Part shown: piece by piece, positions 19,387 to 29,612 of the stretch
Numbering within the stretch: the stretch's first letter is position 1
Layout of the letters: each line of letters starts with the position of its first letter
Assembly (NCBI GenBank): GCA_016213245.1
Contig: JACRBC010000129.1
Coordinates: 1 to 64,000 of the forward strand
Direction: 5' to 3'
DNA: 64,000 bases
Origin: Candidatus Solibacter usitatus
GTDB lineage: Bacteria; Acidobacteriota; Terriglobia; Bryobacterales; Bryobacteraceae
Notes under the pieces: generated by a model
Databases searched by the model: none
Told to the model about the DNA's origin: nothing
The model's input: the letters and a program-made list of their open reading frames with translations, nothing else
Made by a program: the position numbers and the translations under genes

Positions 19387-20159
19387 TTCTCTACCGTCCC
19401 TCTGACCAGCGATGTCATCCGTTCTACCACGGCTGCGAGGTACTCGTCCGCCTTCCCCTGGTCGAACCGGTTCGATCCCTGCCCCGCCTGGTACAGAATC
19501 ACCGGCGCCGGAAACGGGAATGCGAACCATGTCCCCTGCGCCGGCCTCACCATCTCCAACTCCTTCGTGAACCGCTCCGGATGCACCAGCTTCCGGTCGA
19601 TCGCCTGAATGAACGCCGTCTCGTTCCAGCCCGCGTGCCCGCCGTCCTCCCCAAACACCTTCAATGTCACATCCGAACAGATCGCCCACCAGTTGGTCAC
19701 CAGCATCCGCGCCCGCTGCTCCCGCCCCACTTTCTCCGCGACCTCGTTCAAGATCGCCGTCTGCGGTCCCCCATGCCCGTTGATCACGATGATGTTCCGG
19801 AAACCAGTCCGCGCCAGGCCCGTCAGGATGTCCGCCATCACCGCCCGGTACGCCGTCTCCGACACCTGGAACGTCCCCGCGTATCCGTCCAGACTCCCCG
19901 TCACACCATAGGGCATCAGCGGCGCCACCAGCGCGTTCAGCCTCGGCGCCATCGCCCGCGCCAGCGCCAGCGGCGCGGTATTGTCCGCGCCGTTGTTGAT
20001 CACCCCGTGCGCCTCCACCGTCCCCACCGGCAGCAGCACCGTCTGGATCTTCCCCGGGACCAGTTCCCGGAACTCCATCCAGTTCAGGTCGTTCAGCTCG
20101 CGCGTCGACTGAGCCAACGCCGCGCTCGCCAGCATCGTCAGCACGAGCAAACCGCGCAC
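19329..20159 (-). CDS. Secreted creatininase-family amidohydrolase
   Basis: Creatininase/MftE-type fold. Metal-ligand motifs are visible: VGTVEAHG, GADNTAPL and NGHGGP, with a later acidic GGHAGWNET. An N-terminal signal peptide (LLVLTMLASAALAQS) shows export. 276 residues. It precedes the Tat-exported aminotransferase and overlaps it by 58 nt; the Mrp gene lies 12 nt upstream. The substrate may be a cyclic amide or an imidazoline-type compound (inference from family). Confidence 0.8.
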   Translation of the reverse strand: MRGLLVLTMLASAALAQSTRELNDLNWMEFRELVPGKIQTVLLPVGTVEAHGVINNGADNTAPLALARAMAPRLNALVAPLMPYGVTGSLDGYAGTFQVSETAYRAVMADILTGLARTGFRNIIVINGHGGPQTAILNEVAEKVGREQRARMLVTNWWAICSDVTLKVFGEDGGHAGWNETAFIQAIDRKLVHPERFTKELEMVRPAQGTWFAFPFPAPVILYQAGQGSNRFDQGKADEYLAAVVERMTSLVRGTVEKWDRAGLFQDASSPAGPRR

Positions 20160-20171
20160 TGTGAGCCCCCT

Positions 20172-21002
20172 TTACTCCTCCACGGAGAACGACGGCGCTC
20201 GCCGCCCGCCCTCCGCGCATCGCTCCATCAGTTGTTTCGCGATGCCGTAAAACGGCGCCGCTTGCGCATCCTCTTCTCCCAGCAACGCCACCGGACGCCC
20301 CGTGTCTCCGCCCACGCGGACCTGCGCGTCCATCGGCAACTCGCCCAGGAACGGGATCCCCATCGCCTCCGCCGTCCGCTTCCCTCCACCTTGCCCGAAC
20401 ACGTCCACCTTCTGGTTGGTCCCCGGCACCACCAGGTAGCTCATGTTCTCGATCAGCCCCAGCATCTCCACCTTCACCTGCTGGAACATCAGCACCGCTT
20501 TCCGCCCGTCCTCCAGCGCCACCTCCGACGGCGTCGACACCACCACCGAACCCGTGATCGGCGCCGATTGGATCAAACTCAGCGCCACGTCCCCCGTCCC
20601 CGGCGGCAGATCCACCAGCAGGAAGTCCAGTTCGCCCCAATCCACCTGCCGCAGAAACTGCTGCATCACGCTGTGCAGCATCGGCCCCCGCCAGATCAGC
20701 GGCTTGTCCCCGGGGTTCAGAAACCCCATCGACATCAGCTTCACCCCATGCTGTTCCAGCGGCTGGATCCGTCCCTCCACCGCGTACGGCGTGTCCCGGA
20801 TCCCCATCATCATCGGCACGTTCGGCCCGTATACGTCCGCGTCCAGCAAGCCCGTCTTCTGTCCCAGCTTCGCCAGCGCAATCGCCAGGTTCACCGCGAC
20901 CGTGGTCTTTCCTACGCCGCCCTTGCCCGACCCGATCGTGATCAGGTTCTTCACGCCCTCAATCGGCATCTTCGGCGGTTCCATCTGTGGAGGCATTCCC
21001 AT
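20172..21002 (-). CDS. mrp: Mrp/ApbC-type Fe-S carrier ATPase without the usual CxxC
   Basis: Deviant Walker A GSGKGGVGKTT near residue 23, DADVYGPN, and the family signature LPPGTGDVALSL. It lacks the N-terminal MIP18/DUF59 domain. It also lacks the CPxC pair normally found after ENMSY; this protein has ENMSYLVVPGTNQK. The loss of these cluster ligands is unusual. The start is ATG at 21002 (MGMPPQM); the long upstream frame in the ORF track is a shadow. 276 residues. Cytoplasmic; a role in Fe-S transfer is expected from the family but doubtful here. Confidence 0.83.
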   Translation of the reverse strand: MGMPPQMEPPKMPIEGVKNLITIGSGKGGVGKTTVAVNLAIALAKLGQKTGLLDADVYGPNVPMMMGIRDTPYAVEGRIQPLEQHGVKLMSMGFLNPGDKPLIWRGPMLHSVMQQFLRQVDWGELDFLLVDLPPGTGDVALSLIQSAPITGSVVVSTPSEVALEDGRKAVLMFQQVKVEMLGLIENMSYLVVPGTNQKVDVFGQGGGKRTAEAMGIPFLGELPMDAQVRVGGDTGRPVALLGEEDAQAAPFYGIAKQLMERCAEGGRRAPSFSVEE

Positions 21003-21025
21003 AAGCCTCCAGTGTACCGTTGACG

Positions 21026-22957
21026 CTACTTCTCGACGTACTCCCACAACTCCGCCGCATGCAGAAGCACCCGCCCCTTGTCCCGCTCCAGCAGCAGCCG
21101 CCCCTTCACCAGCTTCTCGGCCTCCTCCCCCACCCTCCGCAAGTACCCCTCCTTGTCCCCGTACCGCCGCCCGATCTCCTCCTTCCCGAACGCGAAGAAC
21201 GACCCCAGCGACGGCGGCATCTCCCCCGGCGACCCCGCCTCCGCGCTCCTCAGATTCCACCCCGTGAATGTCCCCAGCGGCGCCGCCACCTCCGGCATCC
21301 GGATCCCTCCCAGTTCGTTCCCGTCCCCGTCCACCTGCGGCACCAGCACCGGATAGCCCCACTTCACCTCCGGCGGCTCCTTCGCCACCACTCCCTTGCC
21401 CACGAATTCCTCCCCATAGTCCAACCCGTACGCCTGTTTCGGATGCGCCGGCAACCGGGCAGCCATCGACTTCGGCCACTTCACCTTCTCCGGCAGCGCC
21501 AGATCTCCCTCCGCCAGCAGCGGATAGCGCGACGCCGGAGGCGCCTTTCCCTCTTTCACCCAATCATGCAGCGCCACCAGCAGCGCCCTTTGCATCGGCC
21601 GCGTGTCGTTCGGATTCACCGGATACTGCGCCCCCTTCGTCTTCCCCGGCATGTTCCCCGGTCCGTGCTGCGAACCCGAATAGACGTACAGCCGCGTCTC
21701 CGGATGGAGCGGCACATCCATCGCCCCATCCAGACTGATGTGCACCAGCGCCGCGCAGCGGTTCCAATACTCCCACGAGCCGTTCGTGTAGAAGATCTTC
21801 GGCATCACCGCCGCCGTCATCCCGCTCAGCAGTCCCTCGTGCCCCTGCGTCGCCGGATCCACCTGCGGCACGTCGCTGAACGGAAACAGGTCCGTCGGGT
21901 ACAGCGTATTCATGTGCGCATACCCATCCCGCGACGGTTGCGCGAAGCGGTGATTGAAGCTCCCCCGGCCCGCCCCCGCCACGTCCGCCCACACCCCGTC
22001 GAACACCTTCTTCCCCTGTTCGTCTTCGTTGAACCCGTAGTACAGGAACGTCCGCAGGAACCGCCCGCTCTGCGAGATCCCAAAACCCAGCGCCCGCTTG
22101 ATGAATCGCGGCTGGTCCCCCAGCAGCGTCACCCCGTTCCGTGTGTACTTGAAGAACGACACCACGTCCCGCACCGCCGCCAGCCCCAGTCCCGCCACCC
22201 TCGGGTTCGCCGCCTGGTACACCAGCTCATAGATCAGCCCCGGTTCCAGCCCGCCCTTCACCTCTATCGCCGTCCGCTCCGCGTTGAAACTCCACTGCGC
22301 CCCGGCAATCGTCCTCCGCCGCCCCCGCACTGTCCCCCGCACCGTCAGCTTCGCCGGACCCTCCGCCGCCGCGTACGTCGCGTGCCCCCGGTCAGACAGC
22401 GCCATTACGTTGGCCGCCTTGTCCGGAATGTACTCCGCTCGCACCACCCCCTTGATCCCCTCCAGCACCGGACCCTCCAGCCGCAGCAGCTTCTCTTTCT
22501 CCGGCACGTCCCATTGCCACCCGCACCACACCAGCGTGTACCCCTGCTCCATCAGCCACAGGTCCCCAAACTCATCCTCCGTCACCGGATCCAGCGCCCC
22601 TTTGGCGTACTGGAACCGCGACAGCATCCCCTTTCCGCCGCGGTTGGACACCTCAAACAGCAGCGTCCCGTTCCCTTTCCCCGGATCCCGCGGCTTCAAT
22701 ACATACAGGTCCGCGGTGAACTCCACCAGCCCCTGCGCGTTCTTCGGCGCAAGCTCAATGTCCCGGATCTCCCCGTTCTGCTTCAACTTCGGATCCACCG
22801 CGAAATGAACCTTCGCCACGATCCGCTCGTACGCCCCCGCCGGCCCCAGCGCGCGGCCTCCCAGCACGTCCGTCCGCTCCACCAGCCGCACCGCCGTCAC
22901 CGCGCCGCACATCGGCAGCGCCCAAATCATCAGTGTTCCAGCCAGTCTCAGTCTCAT
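21026..22957 (-). CDS. Secreted alpha/beta-hydrolase-domain protein
   Basis: 643 residues with a signal peptide (LAGTLMIWALPMCGA). It matches the large alpha/beta hydrolase family seen in acidobacteria and proteobacteria (Abhydrolase_10 type). The nucleophile elbow is GFGISQSGRFLR near residue 290, and late residues (GSQHGPGNM, HDWVKEG) belong to the catalytic end. The reaction is unknown, probably ester or lactone hydrolysis outside the cytoplasm. It is 23 nt upstream of mrp on the same strand and divergent from the phosphohexomutase gene. Confidence 0.72.
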   Translation of the reverse strand: MRLRLAGTLMIWALPMCGAVTAVRLVERTDVLGGRALGPAGAYERIVAKVHFAVDPKLKQNGEIRDIELAPKNAQGLVEFTADLYVLKPRDPGKGNGTLLFEVSNRGGKGMLSRFQYAKGALDPVTEDEFGDLWLMEQGYTLVWCGWQWDVPEKEKLLRLEGPVLEGIKGVVRAEYIPDKAANVMALSDRGHATYAAAEGPAKLTVRGTVRGRRRTIAGAQWSFNAERTAIEVKGGLEPGLIYELVYQAANPRVAGLGLAAVRDVVSFFKYTRNGVTLLGDQPRFIKRALGFGISQSGRFLRTFLYYGFNEDEQGKKVFDGVWADVAGAGRGSFNHRFAQPSRDGYAHMNTLYPTDLFPFSDVPQVDPATQGHEGLLSGMTAAVMPKIFYTNGSWEYWNRCAALVHISLDGAMDVPLHPETRLYVYSGSQHGPGNMPGKTKGAQYPVNPNDTRPMQRALLVALHDWVKEGKAPPASRYPLLAEGDLALPEKVKWPKSMAARLPAHPKQAYGLDYGEEFVGKGVVAKEPPEVKWGYPVLVPQVDGDGNELGGIRMPEVAAPLGTFTGWNLRSAEAGSPGEMPPSLGSFFAFGKEEIGRRYGDKEGYLRRVGEEAEKLVKGRLLLERDKGRVLLHAAELWEYVEK

Positions 22958-23023
22958 GTTCCCTCTGAGTCACAATCTTATAACGCTGGACTCCCCCTCC
23001 CGCCTTGTTGTGAACTGTTCTTG

Positions 23024-24622
<1,599 letters not shown>

Positions 24623-24666
24623 CCCGCCCGCCCCCCCGAACTTGGGGACCGGCCCGGTCCTTCTGG

Positions 24667-24672
24667 TATGCT
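24667..24672 (+). promoter_or_regulatory. Extended -10 promoter for gap
   Basis: TGGTATGCT is an extended -10 element 44 nt before the gap start codon. Just upstream, GGACCGG/CCGGTCC forms a short inverted repeat that may help end the preceding transcript. The ribosome site AGAGGA lies 9 nt before ATG. Confidence 0.5.
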
Positions 24673-24716
24673 AGTAGGGAAGACTTCATCCCTATAAAAA
24701 GAGAGGAAACTCCTGA

Positions 24717-25724
<1,008 letters not shown>

Positions 25725-25726
25725 AG

Positions 25727-26185
25727 TCAGGGCCGGATCTCAACCGGCAGTTCCAGCTTGACCGTCTTTGGCGGCAGGCAGATCCTGTTGTCGCAGGCCT
25801 GGTAACGCGCATGGACAGCCAGCGTTGCCGGGCCTGCTTTTGCGTTCCTGGACACCTCCACCGGCACGCCGAACCCGGCGCTGCCCTCGTAGGACTCGAT
25901 GTCGAGCTGGAAGGTCTCTTCAAAGCGGCTCAACGGCGGCGGCGCGTCGATCTCGCCCGCCCGCCCGAACGGCTGCCCCTCGGGCACCGTGATGGAGGTC
26001 GGAATCGGTCCCCCCTCCTGCTTCTTCAGCGAGTAGAGGTGCCAGCCCTCGGCGATCTCGGCCGCCAGCGTCACCGTGAACTTCCCGCCCGGCTGGACTT
26101 GCGTCTTCGCCGCCGGCGCGGTGATGGACCACTGGACCGGAGGCGTCTGCCAGAGTAGCGCGAGGAGCAGCGTCAGGACCGGCAC
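25727..26185 (-). CDS. Secreted DsbD N-terminal-domain-like protein
   Basis: 152 residues with a signal peptide and a stand-alone domain resembling the periplasmic alpha domain of DsbD (DsbD_N/DUF255-linked type). GWHLYSLKKQEGGPIPTSI and the closing YQACDNRICLPPKTVKLELPV are typical; CDNRIC supplies the redox cysteine pair. The start is GTG at 26185. It follows the thioredoxin-like gene by 3 nt, suggesting a periplasmic thiol-redox pair. Confidence 0.78.
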   Translation of the reverse strand: MPVLTLLLALLWQTPPVQWSITAPAAKTQVQPGGKFTVTLAAEIAEGWHLYSLKKQEGGPIPTSITVPEGQPFGRAGEIDAPPPLSRFEETFQLDIESYEGSAGFGVPVEVSRNAKAGPATLAVHARYQACDNRICLPPKTVKLELPVEIRP

Positions 26186-26188
26186 CGG

Positions 26189-27778
26189 TTACCTCCGCGG
26201 CGCGTCCGCCCAGGCCGCTTGCAGAATCGCCTTCGACTTTGCGTCCTGCACCAAGGCCACCACGGCCAGATCCGCCGCGTCGATCGACGACAGGTGCTCC
26301 ATGAATCGGAACTTGCCGTCCTTGTTGTGGCGCTCGTCGTGCTTCTCGAAGTCCACCAGGTGCTGATTCAGCGCCGCGGCGACCGCGGCCAGGTTGAACG
26401 TCTGCGTCTCGGACTTTTCCTTGGCCTCGCCCAGCGGGAAGCTGGACAGCGACCGCACCACCATCGGGTGGAAGCGGATGCCGTTCTCGCCGGAGTAGCG
26501 CAGCTCCTTCTCCACCAGCGCGATGTGCAATACCAGGTCCGGTGAAGGCTTGGTCACGTTGGACACGCCGGCGCGCGCCACCACCTCGCGCCCGTCGTTG
26601 GCCGCGCTGAGCGTGAGCGAGGCGCCCGGCGCCGTCTCCAGGCCCTTCTCGATCATCGGCCGGATGCGGCTCTCCACCTCGCCGGCGTACTCGCGCGGCC
26701 CGCCGCCGCCGGGCGGCGCAATGCCGTCGATGGCGTAGGTCGGTACGCCCCGCCCCGCCTGGAACTTCCAGCGGGCTACCGTGTCGGCGTTGCTCATCGG
26801 GTCCGGCCGGGGGATGTGCTCGTGGTACATCACCACGGCCAGCTCGGCTCGGCCGTAACGCTCCAGCGCGGCCTCAAAGGCGAGGTCCGCGGCCACGCAC
26901 GGCCCGCAGCCGGCGCCTGTGTAGACCTCGGCCAGCACCAGCCTGCCGCTGCGCGCCGCCGTCTTCTGATACGGCGTGGCGTGCAGCGGGTTGGGAAAGA
27001 TCGCCTTGTAGCGCTCGTCCAGGAACTCCGGCTCGCCCTGCACCGAACCGTGGACCTTCTTCCAGGCCTCGGAGAAGCGGGCGCGCGACTCCGGACTGGG
27101 CCGCGCCAGCATTCCCTGAGCGTAGTAGTTCAACGCCTCCTTCGGCTTGCCGGCCTTCGATTGGATGTCGCCCAGGGACATTGCGGCCGTGCTGAGCGTC
27201 GGGTTGTCCCGCAGGGCTGCTGTGAAGACCTTCTTCGCCTGGCCATTGTTGCCTCTGGCCAGCAGGACCCGCCCCAGCGTCTCTTGCATCTGCGCACGCT
27301 GCGAGGCGAAGCGGCTCCGGACTTGTGCTTCGGTCGGCGCCGGTCGCTTGAGTTCTTCGGCGTCTTTCCTCGCCCGTGCGGCGGAGTCCTCCTCGGCGAG
27401 ACGCTTCAAAGCGGTCTTGGCCGACCGCTCGGCCTCCTTCAGCAGTTGATTGGCGTCAAGCAGCTCGACAGCGAGAAATCGATGCAATTCTGCGGCCGAA
27501 CTGGAGGACAAGCCCTTCGCCATGGCCCGCGTGCGCGTCACCGCATCGGCCGGCTTCAACTTCACCGCGGCGGCAATGATTTCGCGGCGCGCCGGCTCCA
27601 CCCTGTTGCTGGAGGGAAAATCCTCGATGAACTGGTCCAGCGCGGCCAGCTTCTTGTCCGCCTCTTTGAGAGCCACGGCCGCCATGAAGGCCTTCGAATC
27701 GGCAGGCTGGGCCGGCTTGGCGGCCTCCTGCGCGAGCACCGGCAGGGCCACGAGGCAAGCGATCAGAAGTCGCACCAT
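26189..27778 (-). CDS. Secreted TPR plus thioredoxin-like protein
   Basis: 529 residues. Signal peptide (LLIACLVALPVLAQ), then a helical region with TPR-like repeats to about residue 250 (ETLGRVLLARGNNGQAKKVF, AAMSLGDIQSKAGKPKEALNYY). A thioredoxin-like domain follows with the CGPC motif (YTGAGCGPCVAADLAFE). The last 150 residues are a beta-rich unknown region. Its partner downstream is the DsbD-N-like protein. It probably acts in periplasmic disulfide exchange on proteins bound by the TPRs (inference). The ORF-track start upstream is a shadow. Confidence 0.75.
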   Translation of the reverse strand: MVRLLIACLVALPVLAQEAAKPAQPADSKAFMAAVALKEADKKLAALDQFIEDFPSSNRVEPARREIIAAAVKLKPADAVTRTRAMAKGLSSSSAAELHRFLAVELLDANQLLKEAERSAKTALKRLAEEDSAARARKDAEELKRPAPTEAQVRSRFASQRAQMQETLGRVLLARGNNGQAKKVFTAALRDNPTLSTAAMSLGDIQSKAGKPKEALNYYAQGMLARPSPESRARFSEAWKKVHGSVQGEPEFLDERYKAIFPNPLHATPYQKTAARSGRLVLAEVYTGAGCGPCVAADLAFEAALERYGRAELAVVMYHEHIPRPDPMSNADTVARWKFQAGRGVPTYAIDGIAPPGGGGPREYAGEVESRIRPMIEKGLETAPGASLTLSAANDGREVVARAGVSNVTKPSPDLVLHIALVEKELRYSGENGIRFHPMVVRSLSSFPLGEAKEKSETQTFNLAAVAAALNQHLVDFEKHDERHNKDGKFRFMEHLSSIDAADLAVVALVQDAKSKAILQAAWADAPRR

Positions 27779-27784
27779 GCGCAC

Positions 27785-27790
27785 ATTGTA
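27785..27790 (-). promoter_or_regulatory. Candidate -10 box for a leaderless transcript
   Basis: TACAAT on the minus strand, 6 nt before the ATG at 27778. No clear -35. It fits the window-wide pattern of -10 boxes next to start codons. Confidence 0.4.
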
Positions 27791-27807
27791 TGCGATTGAA
27801 CCGCGGC

Positions 27808-28284
27808 TCACCGCCGCGGATACTGCGTCACCACTTCGCGGCCGAGAAGATGGTCGAGGTGGTGCCGCATGTGGAGGATATAGTCGTCGATGAGGAACCC
27901 CAGCGTCACCGGCGCGCCGGCGCCGACCGTGCAGGAGGTGCCGGACTTCTCCTCGGGGATGCGGGCCACCAGGTGCGCCAGCAGCAGGTTGTAGCGGTAC
28001 CAGAACTCGACCAACTCCGCCCACGGCAGGGCGGCGTAGCCATGAAGCCGCACCCAGTCGTCCTGGGCGTAGCCTGGACCGCGGTAGTCGGCTTCGAGCG
28101 CCGCGCGCACGAAACGCTGGTGGTTGTTGGCGGCCGAGTCGATCAGGTGTCCGAGTTCTTCCTTGGGCGACCACCCTTCCGGCTGTGGCTGCTGAGCAGC
28201 AGACATTGCATCGCTCAGGGAGAGCAGAGCGGCGTGTTCCTGCTCGACCGCTTGACGTAGCTGATTGGCCAGGCTCCCGATCAT
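27808..28284 (-). CDS. DinB-family protein
   Basis: 158 residues of the DinB four-helix type. Metal-site histidines appear in KEELGHLIDSAANNHQRF and in ILHMRHHLDHLLG. WSPKEELGHLI is a frequent family opening. The ATG at 28284 is the best start; the longer track frame adds a Cys/Arg-rich shadow. It lies 31 nt downstream of the CpaE-like gene on the same strand. Confidence 0.82.
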   Translation of the reverse strand: MIGSLANQLRQAVEQEHAALLSLSDAMSAAQQPQPEGWSPKEELGHLIDSAANNHQRFVRAALEADYRGPGYAQDDWVRLHGYAALPWAELVEFWYRYNLLLAHLVARIPEEKSGTSCTVGAGAPVTLGFLIDDYILHMRHHLDHLLGREVVTQYPRR

Positions 28285-28315
28285 GACCGATTGTCCCACG
28301 CCGGTGGAACGGTGG

Positions 28316-29500
28316 TCAGCGCGCCTGGCGCGTGACCAGCAATCGAAGCACTCCGGCAAAGCCGTTCCTGGTCTGCTCAGGCGGTGCGGCTGGATGCACG
28401 GCGGCTTCCATGACGCCCATCAGCCCCTGTCCGAAGCGGACCAACTCCTTGCCAAACGCATTGTCGGCGGGCACTGGAGAAATGCCCGACTGAAGCGTAG
28501 CGCGCACCCGGTTGTAGTCGTTGCTCAAAGTGCTGGAGACGGGGAGGCCCACCGCGGCCTCGATCTGTTCGGCCGAGGTATCCCGGCGCTGCCATCGATT
28601 GACAACCAATCGGACGTGCGCTTCCGGCACGCCCCATCTCTTCAGGTCCTCGAAGCGGCGGGCAGCCAGCCTCAATGCGACGGGCTCCTGTGTGGTCACC
28701 AGGAAGACGAGGTTGGCTCGCCGCACTACCTCTTCGGTCGCGCCGTTGATCAACTCCGGCAGGTCGGCCAGGATGGCGTCGTAGCGCTTCTCGACAAAAC
28801 GGATGAGCGCGAAGTAGTGGCTCCACTCGGCGGGTGGATTGAGGACATTGCCGGTGGAGAGCAGGAAGTCGACCTCGTGATGGCGGGTGACCGCGTTGGT
28901 CCACTTGAAATTGTCGAGCTCGTAGGCGCCCTTCAGCGCTCCCTGCGTGCTGCCCCTGGGATCGAGATCGAGCATCAATGCCTGGGCGCCGGAGCGCAGG
29001 TCGGTGTCCATGCAGAGGACGTTCTTGCCCAGGTGATTCGCCAGTGCCGAAGCCAGACCGAGCGTGATGGTGCTGGCGCCACAGCCCGCCTTGGCCGGCA
29101 GGAACGCGAACAGGTTGGGCAGATTCTCGCTGTAGTTGGCGCGGATGGTCTCGGCCAGCATGGCCACGAAGATGTCAGGCTCGGTGGGGTAAGGAAGGAA
29201 GTGCTGGATCCCGTACACGCGCAGGGCCTTGTGCTGTACCGGAGTGCCGCCGAAGGCGATCACCGGGGTGTCCGTGTAGCGTGTCTGGATCACCTGAAGG
29301 CAGCGCACGGCCAGTTCCGGGTTGTCCATGTCGAGCAGCAGCACATCGGGCGCGGCGAGTGAGGTGAGCCGGGTGAGCTCCTGCTCGGTTGGGTATTGGT
29401 CGGTGGCACGCTGGAGGATCAGCATGCCCGAGTCCACCGCCAAAGCGTGCGTGTATTGGCGCCGCACCGAACTGGCGTTGATGGCAACTCCCGTGAACAT
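28316..29500 (-). CDS. CpaE/TadZ-like ATPase with receiver-like N-terminus
   Basis: 394 residues. Residues 1-120 are a receiver-like domain (LLLDMDNPE, PVIAFGG). Residues 125-370 form a MinD/ParA-type P-loop ATPase. The deviant Walker A is AKAGCGASTIT, where the second lysine is replaced, as usual in CpaE/TadZ. DTDLRSGAQALML and ILADLPELI follow. These proteins localise pilus-secretion machines, but no tad genes lie nearby, so this is an orphan copy. Cytoplasmic. Confidence 0.8.
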   Translation of the reverse strand: MFTGVAINASSVRRQYTHALAVDSGMLILQRATDQYPTEQELTRLTSLAAPDVLLLDMDNPELAVRCLQVIQTRYTDTPVIAFGGTPVQHKALRVYGIQHFLPYPTEPDIFVAMLAETIRANYSENLPNLFAFLPAKAGCGASTITLGLASALANHLGKNVLCMDTDLRSGAQALMLDLDPRGSTQGALKGAYELDNFKWTNAVTRHHEVDFLLSTGNVLNPPAEWSHYFALIRFVEKRYDAILADLPELINGATEEVVRRANLVFLVTTQEPVALRLAARRFEDLKRWGVPEAHVRLVVNRWQRRDTSAEQIEAAVGLPVSSTLSNDYNRVRATLQSGISPVPADNAFGKELVRFGQGLMGVMEAAVHPAAPPEQTRNGFAGVLRLLVTRQAR

Positions 29501-29543
29501 GCGTTTCTGGCTCTAAGTAAGTATCGGCGGGAGGTATAAGAAC

Positions 29544-29563
29544 CTTTACCTAAATGGGTAAAG
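29544..29563. promoter_or_regulatory. Inverted repeat between divergent operons
   Basis: CTTTACC and GGTAAAG, 6 nt apart, lie in the 112-nt gap between the CpaE-like gene and the CRTAC1 gene. The position suits an operator controlling one or both directions. GGGAGGTATAAG just to the left is the other notable stretch. Confidence 0.5.
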
Positions 29564-29597
29564 AACGCCGTCACACCGGTGGCCTGGCCGGGCCGCC

Positions 29598-29603
29598 TAT
29601 CAT
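29598..29603 (+). promoter_or_regulatory. Candidate -10 box close to the CRTAC1 start
   Basis: TATCAT lies 9 nt before the ATG at 29613. Transcription would begin at or just before the start codon. Confidence 0.35.
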
Positions 29604-29612
29604 GGAAAACAG

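Noticed and set aside
21020-23023. Long upstream extension of the phosphohexomutase frame
   Set aside because: It is antisense to the hydrolase gene, is Arg/His/Pro-rich, and the family starts at the ATG at 23024.
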